DNA of 6,708 nt. It comes from Burkholderiales bacterium. GTDB taxonomy: Bacteria > Pseudomonadota > Gammaproteobacteria > Burkholderiales > Burkholderiaceae_C. The DNA lies in contig CANBSV010000124.1 in assembly GCA_947372225.1 (NCBI GenBank), forward strand, positions 1 through 6,708, in the 5' to 3' direction. Positions 1 through 5,323 of the stretch are shown here, one piece after another. Each line of letters starts with the position of its first letter. Positions within the stretch are counted from its first letter, which is position 1. Under the pieces are notes generated by a model. It had not been told where the DNA came from, did not search any database, and saw only the letters and a list, made by a program, of their open reading frames with translations. A program made the position numbers and the translations under genes.

Positions 1-70
1 GCAGCACCGCCACCGGCAGCCAGGGTGCCGCCATCACACCCGCCGTGCCGCCCACTCGAGGTGGATTCAT
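1..70 (-). CDS. Start of a next operon gene, cut by the left edge (possible ABC transporter permease)
   Basis: An open frame starts with ATG at 70-68 and runs without a stop to the window edge, giving 23 codons (MNPPRVGGTAGVMAAPWLPV and then AVL). It begins 13 bp after the stop of the preceding dehydrogenase and keeps the operon's direction, so a real start is likely. The ribosome binding site is weak. The visible part is short, with a stretch rich in Ala, Val, Leu and Pro from about residue 12 that could lead into a first membrane segment. The operon has a periplasmic binding protein but no permease or ATPase inside the window, so a TauC/SsuC-like permease is a reasonable guess. Too little is visible to prove it. 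The GTG at codon 6 or the ATG at codon 13 are alternative starts. Confidence 0.5.
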   Translation of the reverse strand, partial: MNPPRVGGTAGVMAAPWLPVAVL

Positions 71-83
71 GTGCCGGCGCCGC

Positions 84-866
84 TCACGGCATCACCGAGC
101 CGCCGTTGGGGCCCAGCACCTGGCCGCAATAAAAGCGCGACAGATCGGACATCAAGAACAGCACCGTCGCGGCGATCTCTTCAGGCGCGGCAAAGCGGTG
201 CTGCGGGATGTCGAGCTCCTTTTCGATCCACTCGGCGCTCATGTGTTCGATCGACAGCATCGCGGTGGCCACCGGCCCCGGGGCGACCGCGTTGACGCGG
301 ATGCGCGGGGCGAACTCGCGCGCCAGCGAACGCGTCAGGCCGATGACGCCCGCCTTGGCGGTGCAGTACGGCGCAAACTGCTCGCGACCCAACAGGCCCA
401 GATCGGAGGCGATGTTGACGATCACGCCGTCGCCGCGCAGCACCATGCCCGGCAGCACGGCGCGACACATCAGGAACACCGATTTCAAGTCGGTGTTGAG
501 CATGCGGTCCCAGTGCTCCTCGGTGGTTTCGAGGAAGGGCCGGTCGTCGATGATTCCGGCGTTGTTGAGCAGCGAGTCGATCGGGCCGAGCTCACGCTCG
601 ACGTCGGCAACCATGCGCGTGACATCCGCCGCGCGGGTCACGTCGGCCTCGAAGGCCTGGGCGCGCGCGCCACGCGATTGCAGCAGCGCGACCACCTCGG
701 CGGCCTCGTCGGCACGCGCCAGGTGATTCACGGCCACGGTCGCACCGGCGCGGCCACACGCCAGTGCGGTGGCGCGTCCGATGCCGCTTGCCGCACCGGT
801 GATCAACACCACACGGCCGGCGAGCGACAGCGTCATGGCGCCGGGGGAAGTGTCTGGAGCGGCCAT
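84..866 (-). CDS. Short-chain dehydrogenase/reductase (SDR), 3-oxoacyl-ACP reductase-like
   Basis: Classical SDR of 260 residues, the usual length, a soluble NAD(P)H-dependent oxidoreductase acting on an alcohol/carbonyl pair. The Rossmann motif TGAASGIG is at residues 23-30, NNAG at 101-104, and the catalytic Ser154, Tyr167 and Lys171 (YCTAK) are present, followed by the PG of the cofactor lid at 196-197. The second beta strand ends in Asn47 rather than Asp, which favours NADP(H). The Asn of the catalytic tetrad appears to be Asp126 (TDLKSVF against the usual TNL). The chosen ATG (866-864) overlaps the stop of the upstream SDR by one base (TGATG), which implies translational coupling; a second ATG ten codons later is possible. 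The frame stays open upstream, but that stretch lies inside the other SDR and is not coding. Substrate unknown; the sequence supports the family only. Confidence 0.93.
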   Translation of the reverse strand: MAAPDTSPGAMTLSLAGRVVLITGAASGIGRATALACGRAGATVAVNHLARADEAAEVVALLQSRGARAQAFEADVTRAADVTRMVADVERELGPIDSLLNNAGIIDDRPFLETTEEHWDRMLNTDLKSVFLMCRAVLPGMVLRGDGVIVNIASDLGLLGREQFAPYCTAKAGVIGLTRSLAREFAPRIRVNAVAPGPVATAMLSIEHMSAEWIEKELDIPQHRFAAPEEIAATVLFLMSDLSRFYCGQVLGPNGGSVMP

Positions 867-1678
867 CAGTTCATCACCTCGCCATGGCTCGCGCTGATCG
901 CCTGGCCGGTCAGTGAGCGAGCGTCGTGGCTGGCCAGGAACAAGAACACGCCGGCGATGTCGCTGGCTTCGAGCATGGTCGGGTTGGCCTGCCGCGACAG
1001 GATGTCGCGTTCGACGTCCGCCTCGCTGCGGCCCTGGGTCAGCGCCATGCTGGTGAGCGAGCGCAGCGCGGCGTCCGTGCGGATCCAGCCCGGGCACACC
1101 GCGTTGACGCGGATGCCCTGCGGCGCGAGCTCCCAGGCCAGCGAACGGGTCAGGCCGATCACCGCGTGCTTGCTGGCCACGTAGGCCGAAAAATCGGCCA
1201 CGCCGGTCAGGCCCCAGATCGAGGACTGGTTGATCACGCTGGCGCCCGAGGGCATCAGCGGCAGCAGCGCGCGCGTGAGTCGCACCATGGTGCCCACGTT
1301 GTTGTCGAGCAGCGCCGACCAGCGCGCCGCACCCGTGGGCGTGGCATCGGCCAGCGGCGTGGGGTATTCGACGCCGGCGTTGTTGACCAGCACATCGACG
1401 CGGCCGTGGCTGGCGCGGACGGCCTCAACCAGCGTGTGCACATCGTCGTCGCGGCCCAGATGGCACGGCAGCGCGGTCACGTCGGCGCTTTGGGCCCAGG
1501 CCTCGGCCAGGCGAAACAGGGCGACGGAGTCTCGGTCGGTGACCACCAGCCGCACGCCCTGGGCCATGAAGGCCTCGGCCAGCGCGCGACCGATGCCACC
1601 GGCCGCGCCGGTGAGCACCACCACCAGACCATTCAGCCCGTGGCTGGACGCACGCGGCAAGCCTGCAGCGGCGACCAT
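866..1678 (-). CDS. Short-chain dehydrogenase/reductase (SDR), probably NAD-dependent
   Basis: Classical SDR of 270 residues. The TGAAGGIG glycine motif is at 23-30, NNAG at 99-102, the tetrad Asn at about 127, Ser153, Tyr166 and Lys170 (YVASK), and PG at 196-197. Asp48 closes the second beta strand (VVTD), which in this family normally selects NAD(H), unlike the next gene, whose Asn there favours NADP(H). The C-terminus ends in SHGEVMN instead of the usual DGG ending. The two SDRs are paralogues of modest similarity; their best-matching stretch is the VIGLTRSLA region after the catalytic Lys. The start ATG lies one base after the desaturase stop (TGACATG), and its own stop overlaps the next ATG, so three genes are read almost without a gap. 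A likely role is oxidation of an alcohol or carbinol made by the neighbouring oxygenase; that is inference. Confidence 0.93.
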   Translation of the reverse strand: MVAAAGLPRASSHGLNGLVVVLTGAAGGIGRALAEAFMAQGVRLVVTDRDSVALFRLAEAWAQSADVTALPCHLGRDDDVHTLVEAVRASHGRVDVLVNNAGVEYPTPLADATPTGAARWSALLDNNVGTMVRLTRALLPLMPSGASVINQSSIWGLTGVADFSAYVASKHAVIGLTRSLAWELAPQGIRVNAVCPGWIRTDAALRSLTSMALTQGRSEADVERDILSRQANPTMLEASDIAGVFLFLASHDARSLTGQAISASHGEVMN

Positions 1679-1679
1679 G

Positions 1680-2681
1680 TCAAACCGCCGTCAGAAAGGA
1701 CACGCCGACCGCGCCGACAAAGCCATCGGCCCGCCCGGCCACGCTCGGATCAAGCACCTGGCCGTAGTCGCCCGACAGCACGCGGGTGAGGCGGTGCTGG
1801 TGATAGGCCTTGAGCAGCTGGCTCACCGGCACCACCTGCCGGTAGTCGTCGCCGTAGAGCTCGCGGTGATAGGCGGGCAGCCGGTGCCACGCCACCGTGG
1901 GGCGCTCGTGGTGGGCGTTGTGGTACCCGAAGTTCATCCACATCAGGTTGAGCCAGAAGTTGTCCAGCCCGAACACGTTGCTGTAGGTGTTGGCCTGTTC
2001 GTAGGCGCGGTCGCGCACCTTGTCGTCGGGAATGGGCGCGTCGCCGAGGATCGGGTACGAGTCGTAGGTGTGCTGAAAGCAATCGGCAAAGCGCAGCACG
2101 GTGACAAACACCAGGTAGGCGGCGAAGTAAAGCGCCAGCGCCTTGGGCGAATACCAGCCCAGCGCGGCGAAGGCTCCCACGCGCAGCACGGCGATGGCCA
2201 CGATGCGCCACGACGACGCCACGTCGCCGCTCTTGAAGGGTTTGGCGATCACGAACCCGCGCATCAGGAACTCGACCGCCGGAAAGTACGCCCACTCCAG
2301 GGCCACCACGCTGCCGCGAAACCACGCGGGTGCGGCCAGCAGGAAGGCTCGCGAATCGAAGGTGATCACGTCGGCGCGCTCGACGTGGTGGCGCATGTGC
2401 TTGCGCCGCAGATCGGCAAACCGCGCGTAGCAGCTGCCGTTGATCCAGGTCATCAGCGTGCCCCAGCGCTCGTTGGCCGGGGCACTGCGAAAGATCGCCA
2501 GGTGTGCGAACTCGTGGATGTAGTACGCCGACCAGATGAGCGTCAGCGTCACGAGCAAGAAACCGATGGCGTTGAGCACCCATGACGGCGAGGTCAGCGC
2601 GACCACGCCGAACCCATAACCCAGCAGGGTGAAGGCCAGTGCCGCGATGTTCGGCGCGGCGCCGTCAGGGGTACGGAACAT
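1680..2681 (-). CDS. Membrane di-iron fatty acid desaturase family protein (possible hydroxylase)
   Basis: Integral membrane non-haem di-iron enzyme of 333 residues. Histidine boxes, numbered from the ATG at 2681, are HEFAH at 56-60, HMRHH at 95-99 and HNAHH at 254-258, with an extra His at 204 in FQHTY. This is the HX3H / HX2HH / HX2HH pattern of the FA_desaturase superfamily. Hydrophobic stretches lie at about 11-55, 113-145 and 160-200, so the histidines should face the cytoplasm. The superfamily includes acyl desaturases, hydroxylases and ketolases that use O2 and an electron donor, so the name does not fix the reaction. No fused ferredoxin or cytochrome b5 domain is seen. A TTG directly before the ATG could also serve as start. 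It follows the transporter binding protein by 7 bp and precedes two SDRs by 1 bp, so it belongs to the riboswitch-led operon. That context argues for oxidation of a nitrogen compound rather than membrane lipid work, but this is unproven. Confidence 0.92.
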   Translation of the reverse strand: MFRTPDGAAPNIAALAFTLLGYGFGVVALTSPSWVLNAIGFLLVTLTLIWSAYYIHEFAHLAIFRSAPANERWGTLMTWINGSCYARFADLRRKHMRHHVERADVITFDSRAFLLAAPAWFRGSVVALEWAYFPAVEFLMRGFVIAKPFKSGDVASSWRIVAIAVLRVGAFAALGWYSPKALALYFAAYLVFVTVLRFADCFQHTYDSYPILGDAPIPDDKVRDRAYEQANTYSNVFGLDNFWLNLMWMNFGYHNAHHERPTVAWHRLPAYHRELYGDDYRQVVPVSQLLKAYHQHRLTRVLSGDYGQVLDPSVAGRADGFVGAVGVSFLTAV

Positions 2682-2688
2682 CAACGGC

Positions 2689-3747
2689 TCACTTCTTGGT
2701 CAGCGCGGTGACGAACTGGGCGTCGATGGTGGCTTCGGTGGCGGGGATCGTGGTGATCTGGCCCTTGGCCTTGAGCAACTGGCCGATGACCTCACCGCTG
2801 CCGTAGTACGAGGTGGTCTCGGTCGACTTCACGAACGCCTTGGGCATCTCGGCCAGCGGGATGTTGTACACGCCGGTCATCTGCTCCTTGACTTCCTTGG
2901 CCGACACGCCGAGCACCTTGCCGATGATCTTGGCCGACTCGTCAGGCTTGGCCTTCATGTAGGCCATGCCATCGAGGTAGGTCTGGATGATCCCGTCGAT
3001 CTCGGTCGGCTTGGCCTTGATGACCTTCTCGTCGAACACCAGCACGTCGGCGATCAGGCCGGGCGCGTCCTTCGAGGAGAACACCACCTTGAACTTCTTG
3101 CCGCCGCCCTGGCTCACGATCTGCGACAGGCTCGGCTCGTAGGTCACGCCGATCAGCATCTGGCCCGAGGCCATCGCAGCAGGCACCGCCTCTGGGGTCA
3201 TGTTGACCGCCACGATGTCCTTGTCGGTCAGGCCATTGGTCTTGAGCGCATACGACAGCAGGAAGTCCGAAGGCGACAGCGGGTTGAAGCCCACTTTCTT
3301 GCCCTTGAAGTCAGCCACCTTGGCGATGCTCTTGTCGGCCACGATGGCGTCACCGCCATTCGAGTAGTCGATGGGCATCACGACCTTTTGCGCGTGGCCG
3401 GCAGCCACCTGTCCGACCACCTGGTCGTAGGTCAGCATGCCGCCATCCACCGCGCCGCTGGCGATGGCCGACGGGATCAGCGCCGGGTCGGTGAACATCT
3501 GCAGCGTGACCTTGAGGTTGTGCTTCTTGAACAGGTCGAGCTTTTCAGCCACGTAGAACGGGCCGTAGCCGATCCACACGACCGTGCCGATCTTCATCGA
3601 CGTGACACCAGCGGCTTGGCTGGTGAGGGCGAACACGCCCAGCGCAATGCCCGCCAGCGGCTTCTTCAGGGAAGCTCCGAGGCGGGTCAACAGCGGCTGT
3701 GACGTGCGGAATGGGGACTTGGACGCGCGAACGAAGGCAGATGTCAT
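2689..3747 (-). CDS. ABC transporter substrate-binding protein, NitT/TauT (SsuA/NMT1-like) type
   Basis: Periplasmic solute-binding protein of 352 residues. A long, positively charged n-region (residues 1-29, ending in KK) is followed by a hydrophobic core at 30-42 and a probable signal peptidase site near SQA-A (43-46). The mature part starts with MKIGTVVWIGYGPFYVAEKLD, interrupted by no gap, typical of the nitrate/sulfonate/taurine binding proteins. Further family traits are an SGAVDGG region at 98-103, DFKGKKVG at 147-153 and a pair of alpha/beta lobes. The ATG at 3747 is chosen because GGAG lies 8 bases upstream (3759-3756) and the signal peptide starts here; an open frame continues to 4083 but covers the riboswitch. 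It is the first gene after the guanidine-I aptamer, so the ligand is probably guanidine or a guanidine-bearing compound. Permease and ATPase are not in the window; the left-edge gene may be the permease. Confidence 0.93.
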   Translation of the reverse strand: MTSAFVRASKSPFRTSQPLLTRLGASLKKPLAGIALGVFALTSQAAGVTSMKIGTVVWIGYGPFYVAEKLDLFKKHNLKVTLQMFTDPALIPSAIASGAVDGGMLTYDQVVGQVAAGHAQKVVMPIDYSNGGDAIVADKSIAKVADFKGKKVGFNPLSPSDFLLSYALKTNGLTDKDIVAVNMTPEAVPAAMASGQMLIGVTYEPSLSQIVSQGGGKKFKVVFSSKDAPGLIADVLVFDEKVIKAKPTEIDGIIQTYLDGMAYMKAKPDESAKIIGKVLGVSAKEVKEQMTGVYNIPLAEMPKAFVKSTETTSYYGSGEVIGQLLKAKGQITTIPATEATIDAQFVTALTKK

Positions 3748-3752
3748 GGCGA

Positions 3753-3760
3753 GGGCTCCA
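3753..3760 (-). promoter_or_regulatory. Ribosome binding site of the binding-protein gene, with anti-SD partner in the aptamer
   Basis: On the minus strand TGGAGCCC contains GGAG, 8 bases before the ATG at 3747. It is an exact reverse complement of GGGCTCCA at 3837-3830, inside the 3' part of the riboswitch P3/junction region (8 Watson-Crick pairs plus a G-T wobble). Folding of the aptamer would hide the partner and free the site. This suits a translational on-switch. The SD itself is clear; the switching role is inferred from complementarity. Confidence 0.6.
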
Positions 3761-3779
3761 GGTGAATGAGAAACGGGCG

Positions 3780-3813
3780 CAGGAGAAGACGTGTCGAACG
3801 CGTCAATCTCCCG
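3780..3813 (-). promoter_or_regulatory. Candidate alternative hairpin competing with the aptamer 3' end
   Basis: Reading the minus strand, CGGGAGA (3813-3807) and GACG (3804-3801) pair with CGTC (3791-3788) and TCTCCTG (3786-3780). This gives about 11 pairs, one a G-T wobble, with a small internal loop (TT opposite T) and a 9-nt loop. It uses the conserved GGGAGA and the 3' strand of P1, so it cannot coexist with the folded aptamer. The tail after it (CGCCCGTTTCTC) is a poor U-tract, so it is not a classic terminator. It may be an expression-platform element or chance in GC-rich sequence. Confidence 0.35.
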
Positions 3814-3924
3814 GGCTTTTGTCCCTCCGTGGAGCCCCGGCCACCACCGCTTGCGCGACGACCGCCTGAGCCGGGTCACTCTCGGACCAGCACCGGCATC
3901 GCTGCCGATCGGAACCCTAGTGAC
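3802..3924 (-). promoter_or_regulatory. Guanidine-I riboswitch (ykkC-type aptamer)
   Basis: The conserved ykkC core segments occur in order on the minus strand. CTAGGGTTCCG is at 3920-3910, CTGGTCCGAGAG at 3890-3879, ACGGAGGGAC at 3830-3821, and AAAAGCCCGGGAGA at 3820-3807. The variable parts fold as expected. P1 can close with GTCA (3924-3921) and TGAC (3805-3802). A hairpin CGGCA-GCGA-TGCCG spans 3907-3894 with a GNRA loop. P3 has CCCGGC (3875-3870) against GCCGGG (3841-3836), and carries an inner stem 3860-3855/3850-3845 (two wobbles) with a GCAA loop. This family binds free guanidine and usually turns expression on. It lies about 55 bp into the leader of the transporter/desaturase/SDR operon. 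The ykkC subtype 2 RNAs (ppGpp, PRPP, nucleotide ligands) share much of the core, but the guanidine-linked neighbours support subtype 1. Confidence 0.93.
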
Positions 3925-3989
3925 CCTGAGTGAGAGGAGATGCGCATGCAACAAAACACACGAAACCGCTCCACCTGCACGCAGTACCG

Positions 3990-4005
3990 AGCAAGCCACG
4001 TGCCA
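3990..4005 (-). promoter_or_regulatory. Sigma-54 (-24/-12) promoter
   Basis: The minus strand reads TGGCACGTGGCTTGCT, matching TGGCACG-N4-TTGC(A/T) at every defined position, with GG and GC exactly 10 bases apart. The predicted start is near 3979-3978, giving a leader of about 230 nt that holds the whole riboswitch. It lies 58 bp after the stop of the ATP-grasp gene. RpoN promoters need an enhancer-binding activator and are typical of nitrogen-limitation genes, which fits the operon. No sigma-70 promoter was convincing in this gap. Confidence 0.78.
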
Positions 4006-4019
4006 GCTGCGCGGGCCCC

Positions 4020-4044
4020 GCGCCGCACCACATTGAAGCGGCGC
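4020..4044. repeat. Inverted repeat GCGCCGC-N11-GCGGCGC upstream of the sigma-54 promoter
   Basis: A perfect 7-bp dyad with an 11-bp spacer lies between the end of the ATP-grasp gene (4064) and the -24 element. Nested in it on the plus strand is GCACC-ACATT-GAAGC (4025-4039), an imperfect match to the NtrC dyad GCACC-N5-GGTGC (8 of 10 arm bases). It is centred about 54 bp before the predicted start, closer than most enhancer sites. It could instead be the hairpin ending the upstream transcript, although no T-tract follows. Confidence 0.4.
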
Positions 4045-4063
4045 TCGGGGGGTCAGCCTCGAG

Positions 4064-5233
4064 TCAGGGCGCCGTGAGGCCACGGGAGCGCCGCTTGATC
4101 CATCGCAACGGACCGAGGAGGTTCAATCGGTCCAGCAACTGGTGCCTGGCACGCTGCACCAAGATGCGCAGGACCCAGGCATCGTCGGGCCAGACCCGCC
4201 AGCAGGCGTAGCGGTTGGTCAGCACCTCCCACAGTCGCAGGCGCAAGGGATACGCCAGCGTGATGCGCTCGGGTGGCTGCTCGCCGACGTGGGCAGACGC
4301 AAGCGACGTCGGCCCGGCGCCGAAATGGTGGCGAATCCGCAGCGCAGGGTCATCGCCGTAGTACCTGGGGTAGTCGACCCACACCGTGGGGCGCATGTCG
4401 GCCTCGAAGTAGTAGCGCTTGCCATCGGCCGCGCATTCGATGCAGCTGATGTTGGCGAATCCATGGGCACCCAAAGCGGCACCCAGCCGCGTCAGCTCAT
4501 CGACGATGGCCGCATCGGAGCTCGCGCGCGGGCTGAACTCGCGAACGCTCGAGGGCGAGAACTCACCGTCGTGCTGCAGCCGAAGGGCCTTGGCGTACCC
4601 GAAATGCACCAGCCTGGCGTCCTGGTAGAAGGCCTCGATCGCAATCAGCCGCCCCTCGACGTGTCGCTGCAAGACCGCCGGGAAAAAGCCGAAGGGCTGC
4701 GGCAGCGCCTGGAACTGCTGCTCGTGCAGCAACTTGAACGTCTGCGAGCCACCGTTTGAAAAATCGCCTTTCAAGATGAGCGGAAAGCCCATCTTGCGCA
4801 CGGCAATCGCCAGCTCATCCGCATGGCGAACCGGCGCGAAGTCAGGTGTCGTGATGCCATGCGCGGCCAAGGTTTCGGACAGCCCGATCTTGGACGACAG
4901 GTGACGAAAGTCGAGCGCGCTGGTCACTGGCAGCAGCCGCAACTTTTCTTCGTCCGACAAAGCGGACTCCAGGATCTGCCGGATGGTCTGGTCGTCGGTG
5001 AGCACCACCAGCTGATACGCGCACTGCCGGATGGCCAGCGCAGCGTGCTGCACGACGCTGGCCGCATCGCGGGCCCAGACAAACCGCTCGATGGCCGGGT
5101 GGCCGCGCAACACCTTGCGCTTGCCGATGAAGTCGATCGTGAACCCGGCGGACCGCAAAACGCGCAGCACCGGCAGCGCGAGTTCCAGGGTGCTGCCGAT
5201 CATCAGGGCACGCGAAGGTGCGGGGGTTGTCAT
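4064..5233 (-). CDS. ATP-grasp domain protein, substrate unknown
   Basis: Protein of 389 residues with an ATP-grasp ligase layout. An N-terminal Rossmann-like segment covers about 8-85 (ALMIGSTLELALPVLRVLRS). The KIGLSETLAAHGI helix is at 115-127, and the ATP-binding strand with Lys155 (FPLILKGDFSNGG) at 150-162. LQRHVEGRLIAIE (188-200) is the hinge/adenine region. The metal-binding pair is probably Glu266 (CIEC) and Glu277 in FEADMRP, where the usual ExNxR is ExDxR (Asp279, Arg281). The C-terminal 60 residues are Trp- and Arg-rich and end in a basic tail (WIKRRSR). Such enzymes join a carboxylate to an amine or thiol through an acyl phosphate; nothing identifies the substrate. The ATG at 5233 has only a weak GAAG upstream; ATG at 5203 is an alternative. 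It follows allophanate hydrolase by 90 bp in the same direction, so co-transcription is likely. It is not a biotin carboxylase and so not the guanidine/urea carboxylase. Confidence 0.8.
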   Translation of the reverse strand: MTTPAPSRALMIGSTLELALPVLRVLRSAGFTIDFIGKRKVLRGHPAIERFVWARDAASVVQHAALAIRQCAYQLVVLTDDQTIRQILESALSDEEKLRLLPVTSALDFRHLSSKIGLSETLAAHGITTPDFAPVRHADELAIAVRKMGFPLILKGDFSNGGSQTFKLLHEQQFQALPQPFGFFPAVLQRHVEGRLIAIEAFYQDARLVHFGYAKALRLQHDGEFSPSSVREFSPRASSDAAIVDELTRLGAALGAHGFANISCIECAADGKRYYFEADMRPTVWVDYPRYYGDDPALRIRHHFGAGPTSLASAHVGEQPPERITLAYPLRLRLWEVLTNRYACWRVWPDDAWVLRILVQRARHQLLDRLNLLGPLRWIKRRSRGLTAP

Positions 5234-5287
5234 GCTTCGGGCGTGTCGAGGCGGGGCGCCGCACCTTAACCGCTCGCAGCGCGCATG

Positions 5288-5303
5288 GCCGGCACGCGCC
5301 GGC
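5288..5303. repeat. Short GC-rich hairpin between allophanate hydrolase and ATP-grasp genes
   Basis: GCCGGC-N4-GCCGGC forms a 6-bp stem with a 4-nt loop in the 90-bp gap, 20 bp after the hydrolase stop. No T-tract follows on the minus strand, so termination is doubtful; it may stabilise the mRNA end or simply be chance. Confidence 0.3.
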
Positions 5304-5323
5304 AACGCGCCACAGGCTCTGCG

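Noticed and set aside
867..1097. N-terminal extension of the second SDR
   Set aside because: It lies inside the upstream SDR in another frame; the SDR fold begins after the ATG at 866.
45..3702. Long plus-strand open frames (for example 45-1184, 926-1789, 1230-2585 and 2629-3702)
   Set aside because: They are antisense to well-supported minus-strand genes, have Arg/His/Gly-rich low-complexity translations with no recognisable motif, and arise from high GC at codon third positions.
3748..4083. N-terminal extension of the binding protein up to 4083
   Set aside because: It would cover the riboswitch and sigma-54 promoter, its translation is Arg-rich with no domain, and the ATG at 3747 has an SD and begins a signal peptide.
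4141..4160. GGTGC-N10-GCACC as an NtrC enhancer
   Set aside because: The half-sites point the wrong way and the spacing is not the 5 bp of the NtrC dyad; it lies in ATP-grasp coding sequence and is most simply explained by codons.
5234..5305. 24-residue extension of the ATP-grasp protein to 5305
   Set aside because: It is rich in Arg, Cys and His, has no SD, and would run into the GC hairpin of the gap; the ATG at 5233 sits directly before the conserved N-terminal strand.
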